64,000 bases of DNA, taken from assembly GCF_900460065.1 (NCBI RefSeq), contig NZ_UAVD01000006.1, positions 62,001 to 126,000 on the forward strand, given 5' to 3'. Below, in pieces: positions 14,860-23,263 of this stretch. This stretch comes from Streptomyces griseus (GTDB lineage Bacteria > Actinomycetota > Actinomycetes > Streptomycetales > Streptomycetaceae). Under the pieces are notes generated by a model. The model saw only the letters and a program-made list of their open reading frames with translations, made no database searches and was not told the DNA's origin. The position numbers and the translations under genes were made by a program. Within the stretch, counting starts at the first letter, position 1, and each line of letters starts with the position of its first letter.

Positions 14860-17693
14860 GTCAGGGTCCACTTCTGGTTGGCGCCGGTGTGGCAGGTCCA
14901 CAGGTGGAGCTTGGTGCCGTCCGCCGAGGCGGCTCCGGAAGCGTCCAGGCATTTGCCGGACGCCGGGTTCTTCACCGTTCCGTCGGCCTGTGCCACCCAT
15001 TTCTGGGCGCCCGTGCCGTTGCACCCGTACAGCTGGATCTTCGTGCCGTCGGCCGTACCGGCACCGCTGATGTCCAGGCACTTGCCGAGCGCCCGGTATG
15101 TGTCGTCCGTGCCGGCCGTCCACTTCTGCGCGGCGCTCCCGTTGCAGGTCCACAGCTGGATCTGTGTGCCGTCGGCGCTCGCTCCGCCCGCGGCCTCCGC
15201 GCACTTGCCGCCGATGCCCTTGAGGTCACGGCCGGCCGGGGTGGACTGGCCCGTGGTGAAGGTGAAGTCGTCCAGGTCGAAGAGGGAGCCGCTGCCGCCC
15301 TTGAAGACGAGGTACAGGGTCGTGGTGCCCGCCGGACGGTTGGTCAGGTCCGTGCTCACGTCCCGGAAGGTGTCCCAGCCGCCGGTGACGGGGACCGCGG
15401 CCGAGCCGAGCAGGGTGCCGGTGGGTGAGCCGGCCCGTACCTCCAGCGTGCCTCCCGCGCCGCCGGAGGAGACCCGGGCGGTCAGCTTGGTGGCGTTGCC
15501 GAGGATGTAGGGCGTGAAGGAGATCCAGTCGTTGTTGTCGATGTAGCCGACCGTCCTGCCGCCGTTCGCCGTGGCCTTGTCGACGATCTGGACGCCGGCG
15601 GAGCCGCCGAAGTGCTCGGCCTGCCGCTTGCTGCCCTGGCTGACGTTCTGGTCGTGCGTGGTCAGGGCGGGCTGCCCGCCTGCCCCCTTGTCGGTGTACT
15701 CGGCGTCCCAGACGCCGAAGATGTTCGCGTTGGGGTCGTGCTCTCCGTCGGCGATGGTCTGCACGGTGCCGGAGCAGCCGGTGGCGGAGGTCTGCGGGTG
15801 GCCGTGGCTGTCGTGGCCGATGATGAAGGTGACCTTCACCTTCGAGCAGTCGATCGTGCCGTCCTCGGGGTCGGTGACGGTGACCGTGAAGGGTACGGCG
15901 GCGCCCGGGTCGATGATGGAGCCGTCGGCGGGCAGGTTCAGGGTGACGGTGGGCGCGGTGTTGCCGACGGTGATGACGACGGAGGCGGTCGCGGTCTTGC
16001 CGGTGCCGTCGGAGACGGTCAGTTCGGCGGTGTAGCGGCCGTTGGCGGTGTAGGTGTGCGAGGGGTTCGCGGCGGTGGAGGTGGCCCCGTCACCGAACTT
16101 CCAGGCGTACGTGAGCGGGTCGCCGTCGGGGTCCGAGGTCCCGGCCGAGGAGAACGCCACCGCGAGGGGCGCCTGGCCCGAGGTGCGGTTGGCGGTGGCC
16201 TTGGCGAGCGGGGCGCGGCCGTCGGTGACGTACTCGATGCGGTAGACCGCGCTGTTGGCGTCCCCGTTGAAGTAGCCGGTGCCGTAGTCGAGGACGTACA
16301 GCGCGCCGTCCGGGCCGAAGGCCATGTCCATGACCTGGGTGCCCTGCCAGGGGAACGCGTTGATCGACTGCACGGCGCCGTCGGAGCCCTGCTCGATGCG
16401 CTTGATCCACCGGCGGCCGAACTCGCCGGCGAAGTAGTCGCCGTCGAAGCTCTGCGGGAACTTGACCGTGGAGGTGGAGGCCGGGTCGTAGCGGTAGACG
16501 GGCCCGCCCATGGGTGACTCGGAGCCGCCGCCGAATTCGGGGACGGAGCCACCGTCGTACGGTATCCAGGCGGGCTGGGCCGGGGGCAGGTCGGTCAGGC
16601 CGGTGTTGTTCGGCGAGGTGTTCTTCGGTGCGGTGCAGGAGAAGGCGGCGCCCGATGTGGAGGTGGCGAAGTTGTAGTCCACGTAGGGGCTGTTGTTGCC
16701 GACGCAGTAGGGCCAGCCGTAGTTGCCGGCCTTGGTGATCCGGTTGAACTCGACCTGTCCGGCGGGTCCGCGTCCCGCGTTCGCCGTGCCCGCGTCGGGG
16801 CCGTAGTCGCCGAGGTAGACGGTGCCGGTGGGCTTGTCGACGCTCATCCGGAAGGGGTTGCGGAAGCCCATGGCGTAGATCTCCGGCCTGGTCCTCGCGG
16901 TTCCGGGCGCGAAGAGGTTGCCGGACGGGACGGTGTAGCTCCCGTCGGCGCCGACCTTGATCCGCAGCACCTTGCCGCGCAGGTCGTTGGTGTTGCCGGA
17001 GGAACGCTGGGCGTCGTACGCGGGGTTGCGGTTGGCACGCTCGTCGATGGGGGTGTAGCCGTCGGACGCGAAGGGGTTGCTGTCGTCGCCGGTGGAGAGG
17101 TACAGGTTGCCTTGGGCGTCGAAGTCGATGTCACCGCCGACGTGGCAGCACAGACCGCGGCTCGCGGGGACGTCGAGGACCTTCTTCTCGCTGGCCATGT
17201 CGAGTGTGCCGTCGGTCCTGAGCGAGAACCGTGACAGCCGGTTGACTCCGTCGAAGGGAGCGAAGTCCGTCGCGGATCCGGTGGCAGGAGCGTCACCGGC
17301 GGGGGTGGTCAGCTTCGGTGCGTAGTAGAGGTAGACGAAGCGGTTGGCGGTGAACCCGGGGTCCACGCCCACGCCCTGGAGGCCCTCCTCGTCATGCGAG
17401 TAGACGTCCAGTTTTCCGGCGACCTTGGTGGCGCCGGCCGCGTCGGTGAGGCGGAGGGTGCCGTCCCGTGAGGTGTGCAGGACGGACCGGTCGGGCAGGA
17501 CGGCGAGGGTCATGGGCTCGCCGGTCTCGGCCACCCCCTTGGCGAGGGTGACCTGCTGGAACTCGTCGGCCGCGGCGCTTGCCACGGGTTCGGGAGCCGC
17601 CGCGGCGGGTCTCTGCTGGGCGGTCAGGGAACCCGCGGCGGCGAGCAGGGCGCAGGCGAGCGCCGCGAGGGGTCGGGTGAGTCTCCTGTGCAC
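14856..17693 (-). CDS. Secreted PQQ-type sugar dehydrogenase with PKD, CBM6 and ricin B lectin domains
   Basis: A 945-residue exported multidomain enzyme. The signal peptide is about residues 1-34. The beta-propeller glucose/sorbosone dehydrogenase domain (about 45-490) includes HDEEGLQGVGVDPGF and LCCHVGGDIDF, where His184 aligns with the catalytic His of soluble PQQ glucose dehydrogenases. A PKD domain (PLTYAWKFGDGATST), an Ig-like stretch, a CBM6-type module (GYIDNNDWISFTPY) and a ricin trefoil lectin (last ~125 residues) follow. On the minus strand GGAGG directly abuts an ATG at 17699 but is 6 nt before a GTG at 17693, so I chose the GTG. It should oxidise sugars in polysaccharide to which its lectin modules bind. 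It is the first gene of a coupled pair. Confidence 0.9.
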   Translation of the reverse strand: MHRRLTRPLAALACALLAAAGSLTAQQRPAAAAPEPVASAAADEFQQVTLAKGVAETGEPMTLAVLPDRSVLHTSRDGTLRLTDAAGATKVAGKLDVYSHDEEGLQGVGVDPGFTANRFVYLYYAPKLTTPAGDAPATGSATDFAPFDGVNRLSRFSLRTDGTLDMASEKKVLDVPASRGLCCHVGGDIDFDAQGNLYLSTGDDSNPFASDGYTPIDERANRNPAYDAQRSSGNTNDLRGKVLRIKVGADGSYTVPSGNLFAPGTARTRPEIYAMGFRNPFRMSVDKPTGTVYLGDYGPDAGTANAGRGPAGQVEFNRITKAGNYGWPYCVGNNSPYVDYNFATSTSGAAFSCTAPKNTSPNNTGLTDLPPAQPAWIPYDGGSVPEFGGGSESPMGGPVYRYDPASTSTVKFPQSFDGDYFAGEFGRRWIKRIEQGSDGAVQSINAFPWQGTQVMDMAFGPDGALYVLDYGTGYFNGDANSAVYRIEYVTDGRAPLAKATANRTSGQAPLAVAFSSAGTSDPDGDPLTYAWKFGDGATSTAANPSHTYTANGRYTAELTVSDGTGKTATASVVITVGNTAPTVTLNLPADGSIIDPGAAVPFTVTVTDPEDGTIDCSKVKVTFIIGHDSHGHPQTSATGCSGTVQTIADGEHDPNANIFGVWDAEYTDKGAGGQPALTTHDQNVSQGSKRQAEHFGGSAGVQIVDKATANGGRTVGYIDNNDWISFTPYILGNATKLTARVSSGGAGGTLEVRAGSPTGTLLGSAAVPVTGGWDTFRDVSTDLTNRPAGTTTLYLVFKGGSGSLFDLDDFTFTTGQSTPAGRDLKGIGGKCAEAAGGASADGTQIQLWTCNGSAAQKWTAGTDDTYRALGKCLDISGAGTADGTKIQLYGCNGTGAQKWVAQADGTVKNPASGKCLDASGAASADGTKLHLWTCHTGANQKWTLT
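14953..15056. repeat. 104-bp exact direct repeat (copy 2) in ricin-domain coding DNA
   Basis: Identical to 13202-13305. Recent gene conversion or duplication of the lectin tail between the neighbouring genes explains it. Recombination between the copies would fuse the two reading frames in phase with each other's lectin domain. Confidence 0.9.
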
Positions 17694-18258
17694 GCGCATC
17701 CTCCGTGTGATGACGGGGTGAGATCTGGAGCACAGGCGCGCGCCGTCGCGCCGCGGACATGGGCCCCCGAGGGGAGGAAGGGGCACCCGGTCCTCTGCCG
17801 TTCGGTACAGAGCAGGAAGGTAATGGCTTTTCCGCCGACCAGAAAGCCCTTTGACGTACCCGGCGTCAACTTTCTCTACTGGGGGGACAAAGCCGCTGGT
17901 TGGGCTTCCGGTCGAGCCCCGGCAGACGATGCCGGTGCGGTGGATCCCGAAGCCATGGGTCCGGGAGCCGGCGTCGGCCCCGGAGCCGTCGCCGGCCGTG
18001 GGGCCGCCCGCGTACCGTGGTGGGCAAACCGGCCTGACCTGCGGTGAGGGGAATTGGTCCAGACGAACACCTTGACGGGCCTTCGGGGCGCTCCTTAAAT
18101 CGTCAGCACCAACTGTTGAACACCGCTCCCCGCCGGGATCCCCTGATCGCTTCATTTCGTGTTCGTACGTGACTGTCGGCGCCCCGTGTTGTCATGGGCG
18201 CGTCATTTGGTTGGTCCAGCTCACCTCCGCACACCCCACGAAAGTGATGTGATGCCCC
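17694..18258. other. Divergent promoter region of the lectin-tagged enzymes
   Basis: About 565 bp separate the leftward sugar dehydrogenase from the rightward GH16 gene. No gene is seen. The 9-mer TTGGTCCAG occurs twice, at 18054-18062 and 18211-18219. The first lies in ATTGGTCCAGACGAAC (18053-18068), which agrees at 11 of 16 positions with the DasR dre consensus as I recall it. Confidence 0.5.
18053..18068. promoter_or_regulatory. Weak DasR (dre)-like site
   Basis: ATTGGTCCAGACGAAC retains the TGGTC and AGAC blocks of the dre palindrome but its right half-site is degenerate. Location between two secreted carbohydrate-enzyme genes makes DasR or another GntR regulator plausible. Confidence 0.25.
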
Positions 18259-19527
18259 GTGCGCACGCCTTGGCGCCACAGATCCCTGACCTGGCTGGCG
18301 GCGGCCGCCGTTCTCGGTCTCGCCTCTCTCAGCCCGACCGCCGTACAGGCCGCCCCCGCGCCGGCCCCGGCCTCGGCCGATGCCGGCCCCCTGGCCGTGA
18401 CCTTCGAGGAGAACTTCGACGGGCCCGCCGGCTCCGGAGTCAACGGCTCCAGATGGCAGCTGGAGACCGGCGACAACGTCAACAACCACGAGCGGCAGTA
18501 CTACACCTCGGGCACGAACAACGCCGCGCTCGACGGCCAGGGCAATCTCGTCATCACGGCGAAGCGGGAGAACCCGGCCAACTACACCTGTTGGTACGGC
18601 CGGTGCGAGTACACCTCGGCCCGGCTGAACACGGCCGGGAAGTTCACCGCCCAGTACGGGCGCGTCGAGGCCCGCATGAAGCTCCCGCGCGGCCAGGGCA
18701 TCTGGCCCGCCTTCTGGATGCTCGGCAACGACATGGGCAACATCGGCTGGCCCGCCGCGGGCGAGATCGACATCATGGAGAACGTCGGCTTCGAGCCGGG
18801 CACCGTGCACGGCACGCTCCACGGGCCGGGCTACTCCGGCTCCGGCGGAATCGGCGCGGGATACACCCTGCCCGGCGGTGCGGCCTTCGCGGACGCCTTC
18901 CACACCTTCGCCATCGACTGGAGCCCGAACTCCATCAGATGGTCGGTGGACGGGAACGTCTACCAGACCCGCACCCCCGCCGACCTCGGCGGCCGACAGT
19001 GGGTCTTCAACAAGCCGTTCTTCATGATCCTCAACCTCGCGGTCGGCGGCTACTGGCCCGGCGACCCCGACGGTTCCACCCGCTTCCCGCAGCAGCTCGT
19101 GGTGGACTACGTGCGCGTGAGCACCGACGGCGGGACCAACCCGCCGGCCGGCCGGACCATCCGGGGCATCGGCGGGAAATGCCTCGACGTGGCGGGCGCA
19201 AGCTCCGCCAACGGCACCGCCGTACAGCTCTACGACTGCAACGGCACCGCCGCCCAGCAGTGGGACGTACGCTCCGACGGCACCGTCCGGGCCCTCGGCA
19301 AGTGCCTCGACGTGACCGGCAACAGCACCGCGAACGGGGCGCAGCTCCAGCTCTGGGACTGCAGCGCCGGCCCGAACCAGCGCTGGACCGTCACCGGCGC
19401 CCGCGACATCGTCAACCCGCAGGCGGACAAGTGCATGGACGCCACCGGCAATTCCTCGGCCAACGGCACCCGCGCCCAACTGTGGACCTGCACCGGGGCC
19501 GCCCATCAGAAGTGGACCGTCGCCTGA
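18259..19527 (+). CDS. Secreted GH16 beta-glucanase with ricin B lectin domain
   Basis: A 422-residue exported endo-glucanase. The signal peptide is about residues 1-31. The GH16 jelly-roll domain (about 45-290) carries GEIDIMENVG with nucleophile Glu169, assisting Asp171 and acid/base Glu174; the extra Met between Asp and Glu is typical of laminarinase (beta-1,3-glucanase) members. The last ~125 residues form a ricin trefoil with three GKCLDV/DKCMDA repeats. The GTG at 18259 fits the signal peptide but has no good Shine-Dalgarno site, unlike its neighbours. It likely digests fungal or algal beta-glucan and is divergent from the dehydrogenase pair. Confidence 0.93.
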   Translation: MRTPWRHRSLTWLAAAAVLGLASLSPTAVQAAPAPAPASADAGPLAVTFEENFDGPAGSGVNGSRWQLETGDNVNNHERQYYTSGTNNAALDGQGNLVITAKRENPANYTCWYGRCEYTSARLNTAGKFTAQYGRVEARMKLPRGQGIWPAFWMLGNDMGNIGWPAAGEIDIMENVGFEPGTVHGTLHGPGYSGSGGIGAGYTLPGGAAFADAFHTFAIDWSPNSIRWSVDGNVYQTRTPADLGGRQWVFNKPFFMILNLAVGGYWPGDPDGSTRFPQQLVVDYVRVSTDGGTNPPAGRTIRGIGGKCLDVAGASSANGTAVQLYDCNGTAAQQWDVRSDGTVRALGKCLDVTGNSTANGAQLQLWDCSAGPNQRWTVTGARDIVNPQADKCMDATGNSSANGTRAQLWTCTGAAHQKWTVA

Positions 19528-19765
19528 CGATCACCGTGCCGGTCCTTGGCCCGGAGACGCCCCGCAACAGCTGGTCAGAGGCGGAACAGCCGTGGGGGAT
19601 ATCGGGAGGTGCGCCGTAATCCGACCCACCGGTCCCCTGCGCGCGACGAAGGGCGCCCGCCAGAGACGCAAGCCCGTCGGCACTTCGAGGACACCCGCCC
19701 GGTCGCTCCGGCGGTCCGCAACATCGACCGGACGGTGGAGTCCCTGGACCTGGAGAGCAGTCTCA

Positions 19766-20344
19766 TCAAGACAGAACGCGGTGAGTGTCGGCCGCCGCCT
19801 GGATCCGGGCGTGGTACTGCCGCCACTGGGCGTCATCACCGAAGTCGTCGTGATCCGGGCCGGCCTTGCCGTCAATGAGTTCTCGCAGGACATCAGCGTG
19901 GCCGGCGTGCTGGGCCGTCTCGGAGACCATGCGAACCAGCAGGACACCCAAGGTGGTGGCCCGGCGGTCTTCGGGCCAGTGCGCTACCCGGCCCGGGGTG
20001 TCGAGAGCGAGATCGGTAAGGGTCCGGTCGGCGTGCGCGCAGGCACGTTGATAGAGCCCGATGATGTACTCGCTGGACTCCTCGGGTCTGGCCCACATGT
20101 CCGCGCCTTCCCAGATTGAACCGTCCTCGACCCAGGCCAGGGCTTCTGGTGCCGGCCGGCCGAAAGACTCGCCGAGGTATCCGTACTCCAGGCCTGCCAG
20201 ATGCTTGACCAAGCCCAGCAGGTTCGCGCCGGTCGGCGTCATGGGCCGGCGCATGTCGTATTCGGTGAGTCCCTCCAGCCTGGAGATCAGACCGGCACGT
20301 CCTGCCAGCAGCTTGCGGTGCAACTCGGCTTTGAGATCAGTCAC
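19766..20344 (-). CDS. DinB superfamily protein
   Basis: A 192-residue cytoplasmic four-helix-bundle protein of the DinB/DUF664 type, often thiol-dependent metalloenzymes. TGANLLGLVKHLAGLEYGYL supplies a probable first His ligand, and SETAQHAGHADVLREL the two further His ligands. The GTG at 20344 is preceded by AGGAGG with 5-6 nt spacing, which overrides the longer upstream reading. Monocistronic or co-transcribed with the methyltransferase gene 124 bp upstream. Substrate unknown. Confidence 0.85.
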   Translation of the reverse strand: MTDLKAELHRKLLAGRAGLISRLEGLTEYDMRRPMTPTGANLLGLVKHLAGLEYGYLGESFGRPAPEALAWVEDGSIWEGADMWARPEESSEYIIGLYQRACAHADRTLTDLALDTPGRVAHWPEDRRATTLGVLLVRMVSETAQHAGHADVLRELIDGKAGPDHDDFGDDAQWRQYHARIQAAADTHRVLS

Positions 20345-20467
20345 GTGGTCCTCCTCTAGGGATGCGGCCACCCAACCACGTGCCTGTGACAAGAGCCGAC
20401 GACGAGCCCGAAGCTGACGACAACCGAAACCCACCCCCACTCAACGCACCAGATTCTGAAGGACCAC

Positions 20468-21232
20468 TCAGGACTCGTCGACCGCTTGAGTGTCCTGGAC
20501 GCCCAGGTCGGGGCGTTGTGCGAGGAAGACGAACTCTCTGCCCGGCCGGTCAGGTGCATCGCGCACGTCGCGCACCACGTAGCCGTGGGCGACCAGATCC
20601 GTCTCGACCTCGTCGCGCTCCCGGAAGCGCAGTGTCGAGTCCGAGGTGAGTACCTGTCCGTCCGCGGCGAAGATGTAGGTCCAGCGGAAGGACACCAGGG
20701 GCCGGCTCACGTCGATCAGCTGGACCCAGCTCTCCACGGAGCCGGTGCCCGGGATCTGCGTCACGCGGTAGGAGTGCTCGCGGGTCCACGCTTCCCAGGC
20801 GCGTCTGGCGGGATCACGGGTCTCGAACACCAGGTGCCCGCCCGGCCGAAGCGCATCGTAGGCTCCCTGGAGCGTCTTCTGCCAGGTGTCCGGATCAACG
20901 ATCTCCTGGGCGACGTTCGCTGTCATCGTTGCGAGGTCGACCCGCAGCGGCGGGAGGGCTGTCGCGTCACCACAGATCCAGCGGACTCGCGCACTGCCCG
21001 GTTTGGCCCGGGCGACGTCGACGGATGCCTGGGCGGGATCGACACCGACGACGTCGACCCCGCGGCCGGCCAGGAGAAGCGCGAACACCCCGGTGCCGCA
21101 GCCGATGTCCAGAACCTGGCGCGCCCTGAGCTCTTGCGCCCTTCGTAGGTAGACATCGAGATCGCTGCGGTCGGGGTCGAGCTGGTCGTAGACAGCGGCG
21201 AGTCGTGGATGCCCGAAGCAGTCGTCAGCCAT
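20468..21232 (-). CDS. SAM-dependent class I methyltransferase
   Basis: A 254-residue cytoplasmic protein. VLDIGCGTGVFALLL is motif I that binds S-adenosylmethionine, VVGVDPAQAS is motif II and LRPGGHLVFET is motif III. The C-terminal half is a beta-rich cap (SFRWTYIFAADGQVLTSDS) found in Streptomyces small-molecule methyltransferases. The Met at 21232 is preferred to one three codons upstream. The target is not deducible. Confidence 0.85.
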   Translation of the reverse strand: MADDCFGHPRLAAVYDQLDPDRSDLDVYLRRAQELRARQVLDIGCGTGVFALLLAGRGVDVVGVDPAQASVDVARAKPGSARVRWICGDATALPPLRVDLATMTANVAQEIVDPDTWQKTLQGAYDALRPGGHLVFETRDPARRAWEAWTREHSYRVTQIPGTGSVESWVQLIDVSRPLVSFRWTYIFAADGQVLTSDSTLRFRERDEVETDLVAHGYVVRDVRDAPDRPGREFVFLAQRPDLGVQDTQAVDES

Positions 21233-21380
21233 GCGGCCCAAGGTAAGCAGAGTCCGGGGTGAAGGGCACCTGCGAGCGCGAACAGGAAGGCCCCGTCAGC
21301 GGACCGTCAGCGGAGCGGAGGAACGGGGCGCGGAGAGCCCTGTGTGCCGGAGGCCGTTCCGGGTACCCCGAGCTGATACT

Positions 21381-21668
21381 TCAACCTGCCGGTCCCGGGT
21401 CGACGGGGTGGTCGGCCAGGGCGTGCACGGTGACGTCCATCCACGGCCAGACCGGCAGCGAGGAGATGACGGCGTGGAGTTCGGTGGGGTCCGCCGCTCG
21501 CCACAGTCCCCAGTTCTCGGTCCGGCCGGGCACCCGCCACATGCGGACCAGCGTCCCGGAAGCGGCGAGTTCGGCGGCGCGGCGGCGCTCGTCGTCGGAG
21601 ACCTTCGTCTTGAGGTCGGGGTCCATGGCTTCGGGCCAGGTGATGTGGATGTTGACGAGGAATTCCAT
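21381..21668 (-). CDS. Muconolactone delta-isomerase-like protein
   Basis: A 95-residue ferredoxin-like-fold protein. MEFLVNIHITWPEAM, RAAELAASGTLVRMWRVPG and WGLWRAADPTELHAVISSLP match the muconolactone isomerase (CatC) family, which normally forms decamers and shifts a lactone double bond in catechol degradation. Full family length. It is the last gene of the leftward IclR/Opp operon, 105 bp after the aldehyde dehydrogenase stop. No other catechol-pathway genes are present, so the true lactone substrate may differ. Confidence 0.8.
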   Translation of the reverse strand: MEFLVNIHITWPEAMDPDLKTKVSDDERRRAAELAASGTLVRMWRVPGRTENWGLWRAADPTELHAVISSLPVWPWMDVTVHALADHPVDPGPAG

Positions 21669-21772
21669 GGGATGCGTCCTGTCTCTGTCGGTGAGTGACT
21701 CCGGAGGCGGGCCGACAGGCTCGTGGCCCGGCGGGCCCGCCGGGCCGTGTGGCCCGGCGGGGGAGGTGCGGG

Positions 21773-23263
21773 TCATTCGCCGAACGGGTCGGCCGGGGTG
21801 CCGTGTTCGGTGATGACGGACTTGGTCTGGAGGAACTCGGCTACGGCCTCGACGCCGTTCTCCCGGCCCAGGCCGGACTGTTTGTAGCCGCCGAACGGCA
21901 CACTCCAGTGCAGCAGCCGGTAGGTGTTCACCCAGACCACGCCCGCCTCCAGCCGTCGGGCTACTCGGTGCGCGCGCGCCGCGTCGCGGGTCCAGAAGCC
22001 GGCGGCCAGGCCGTACTCGACGGAGTTGGCGAGCGCGACCGCCTCGTCCTCGGTGTCGAAGGGGTGCACCGTGACGACCGGGCCGAAGATCTCCTCCCGG
22101 CAGACAGCGAGGTCGGGTGCGGCGTCGGCCAGCACGGTCGGTTCGTAGTAGAAGCCCGCCCCGGTCGGCGCGGCCACGGTGGCCCGCCTTCCGCCGGTGA
22201 CGGCTCGCGCGCCCTTCGCGAGGGCGTCGTTCACGTACCCTTCGATCCGCTCCAGAGCCGCTGCCGACGCCACCGGCCCGACGTGGGTACGCGGATCGAG
22301 GGGGTCGCCGACCCGCAGTTGCCCGACCGCCTGCCCGTACCTGCGGAGGAACTCCTCGTACACCTCGTGCTGCACCAGGACGCGGGAGCCCGCGACGCAG
22401 GTCTGGCCTGCCGCGGAGAAGGCGCCCTGCCGGGCCGCCAGGACGGCGGCGCCGAGGTCGCCGTCGGCGAAGACGATGTGCGCGGACTTGCCGCCGGCCT
22501 CGCAGACGTAGCGCTTCATCCGCTCGGCCGCGCGCGCCCCGAGGGTCCGGGCGACGGCGGTGCTGCCGGTGAAGGTGACCATGGCGACGTCGGGGTGCTC
22601 GGTGAGGCGGCGGCCCTCTTCGGCGCCGCCGATGACGACGCCGATCACCCCGGGCGGGAACCCTGCCTCCAGAGCCAGTTCGGCCAGACGCACCGAGGAG
22701 GCCGGGGCCTGCGGCGGCGGCTTGAGGATCACGGTGTTGCCCGCGGCCAGAGCCGGAGCCAGTTTCCAGGAGCCGAGGGAGAGCGCGCCGTTGAACGGGG
22801 TGAGCGCGGCGACGACGCCCAGCGGTTCCCGTGTGATCAGCGCCCTCGCCGTGTCGCTGAGCGGACGTGAGAGGTCCTCCATGGTCTCCGCCACGCCCGC
22901 GAAGTAGCGGTACCAACGGGCCAGGGCGCCGACCTCGCCCCTGGTGGCGGTGAGGGGTTTGCCGTTCGCCCGGGTCTCCAGTGCCGCGAGTTCCTCGGTG
23001 TGCGCGACCAGCACATCGCCGAGGCGGTGGAGCAGGTCGGCGCGGGCGTGGGCGGGAAGCGCGCCCCAGGACGGGGCCAGGAAGGCGGTACGGGCGGCGT
23101 CGACGGCGGCGTCCACGGCGTCCGGGTCCTGGTGGGCACGGGCCCAGATCTTCCCGGTCGAGGGGTCGGTCAACGGCACCGCCGTGCCCGCGGGGGCGCG
23201 CCGGGCCCCGCCCGTGTGGGAGGTGTAGTCGGGCAGGGCCGGCGGGGTTTCGGGGGTGGTCAT
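21773..23263 (-). CDS. Aldehyde dehydrogenase (NAD(P)-dependent)
   Basis: A 496-residue cytoplasmic enzyme oxidising an aldehyde to its acid. The catalytic Cys289 is in GQTCVAGSRV and the general base Glu255 in CEAGGKS; TPFNGALSLGSWKLAPAL and FTGSTAVART bind the cofactor. All key residues are intact. The ATG overlaps the upstream ABC ATPase stop as ATGA. Membership in the Opp operon suggests it oxidises an aldehyde released from the imported compound. Confidence 0.93.
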   Translation of the reverse strand: MTTPETPPALPDYTSHTGGARRAPAGTAVPLTDPSTGKIWARAHQDPDAVDAAVDAARTAFLAPSWGALPAHARADLLHRLGDVLVAHTEELAALETRANGKPLTATRGEVGALARWYRYFAGVAETMEDLSRPLSDTARALITREPLGVVAALTPFNGALSLGSWKLAPALAAGNTVILKPPPQAPASSVRLAELALEAGFPPGVIGVVIGGAEEGRRLTEHPDVAMVTFTGSTAVARTLGARAAERMKRYVCEAGGKSAHIVFADGDLGAAVLAARQGAFSAAGQTCVAGSRVLVQHEVYEEFLRRYGQAVGQLRVGDPLDPRTHVGPVASAAALERIEGYVNDALAKGARAVTGGRRATVAAPTGAGFYYEPTVLADAAPDLAVCREEIFGPVVTVHPFDTEDEAVALANSVEYGLAAGFWTRDAARAHRVARRLEAGVVWVNTYRLLHWSVPFGGYKQSGLGRENGVEAVAEFLQTKSVITEHGTPADPFGE

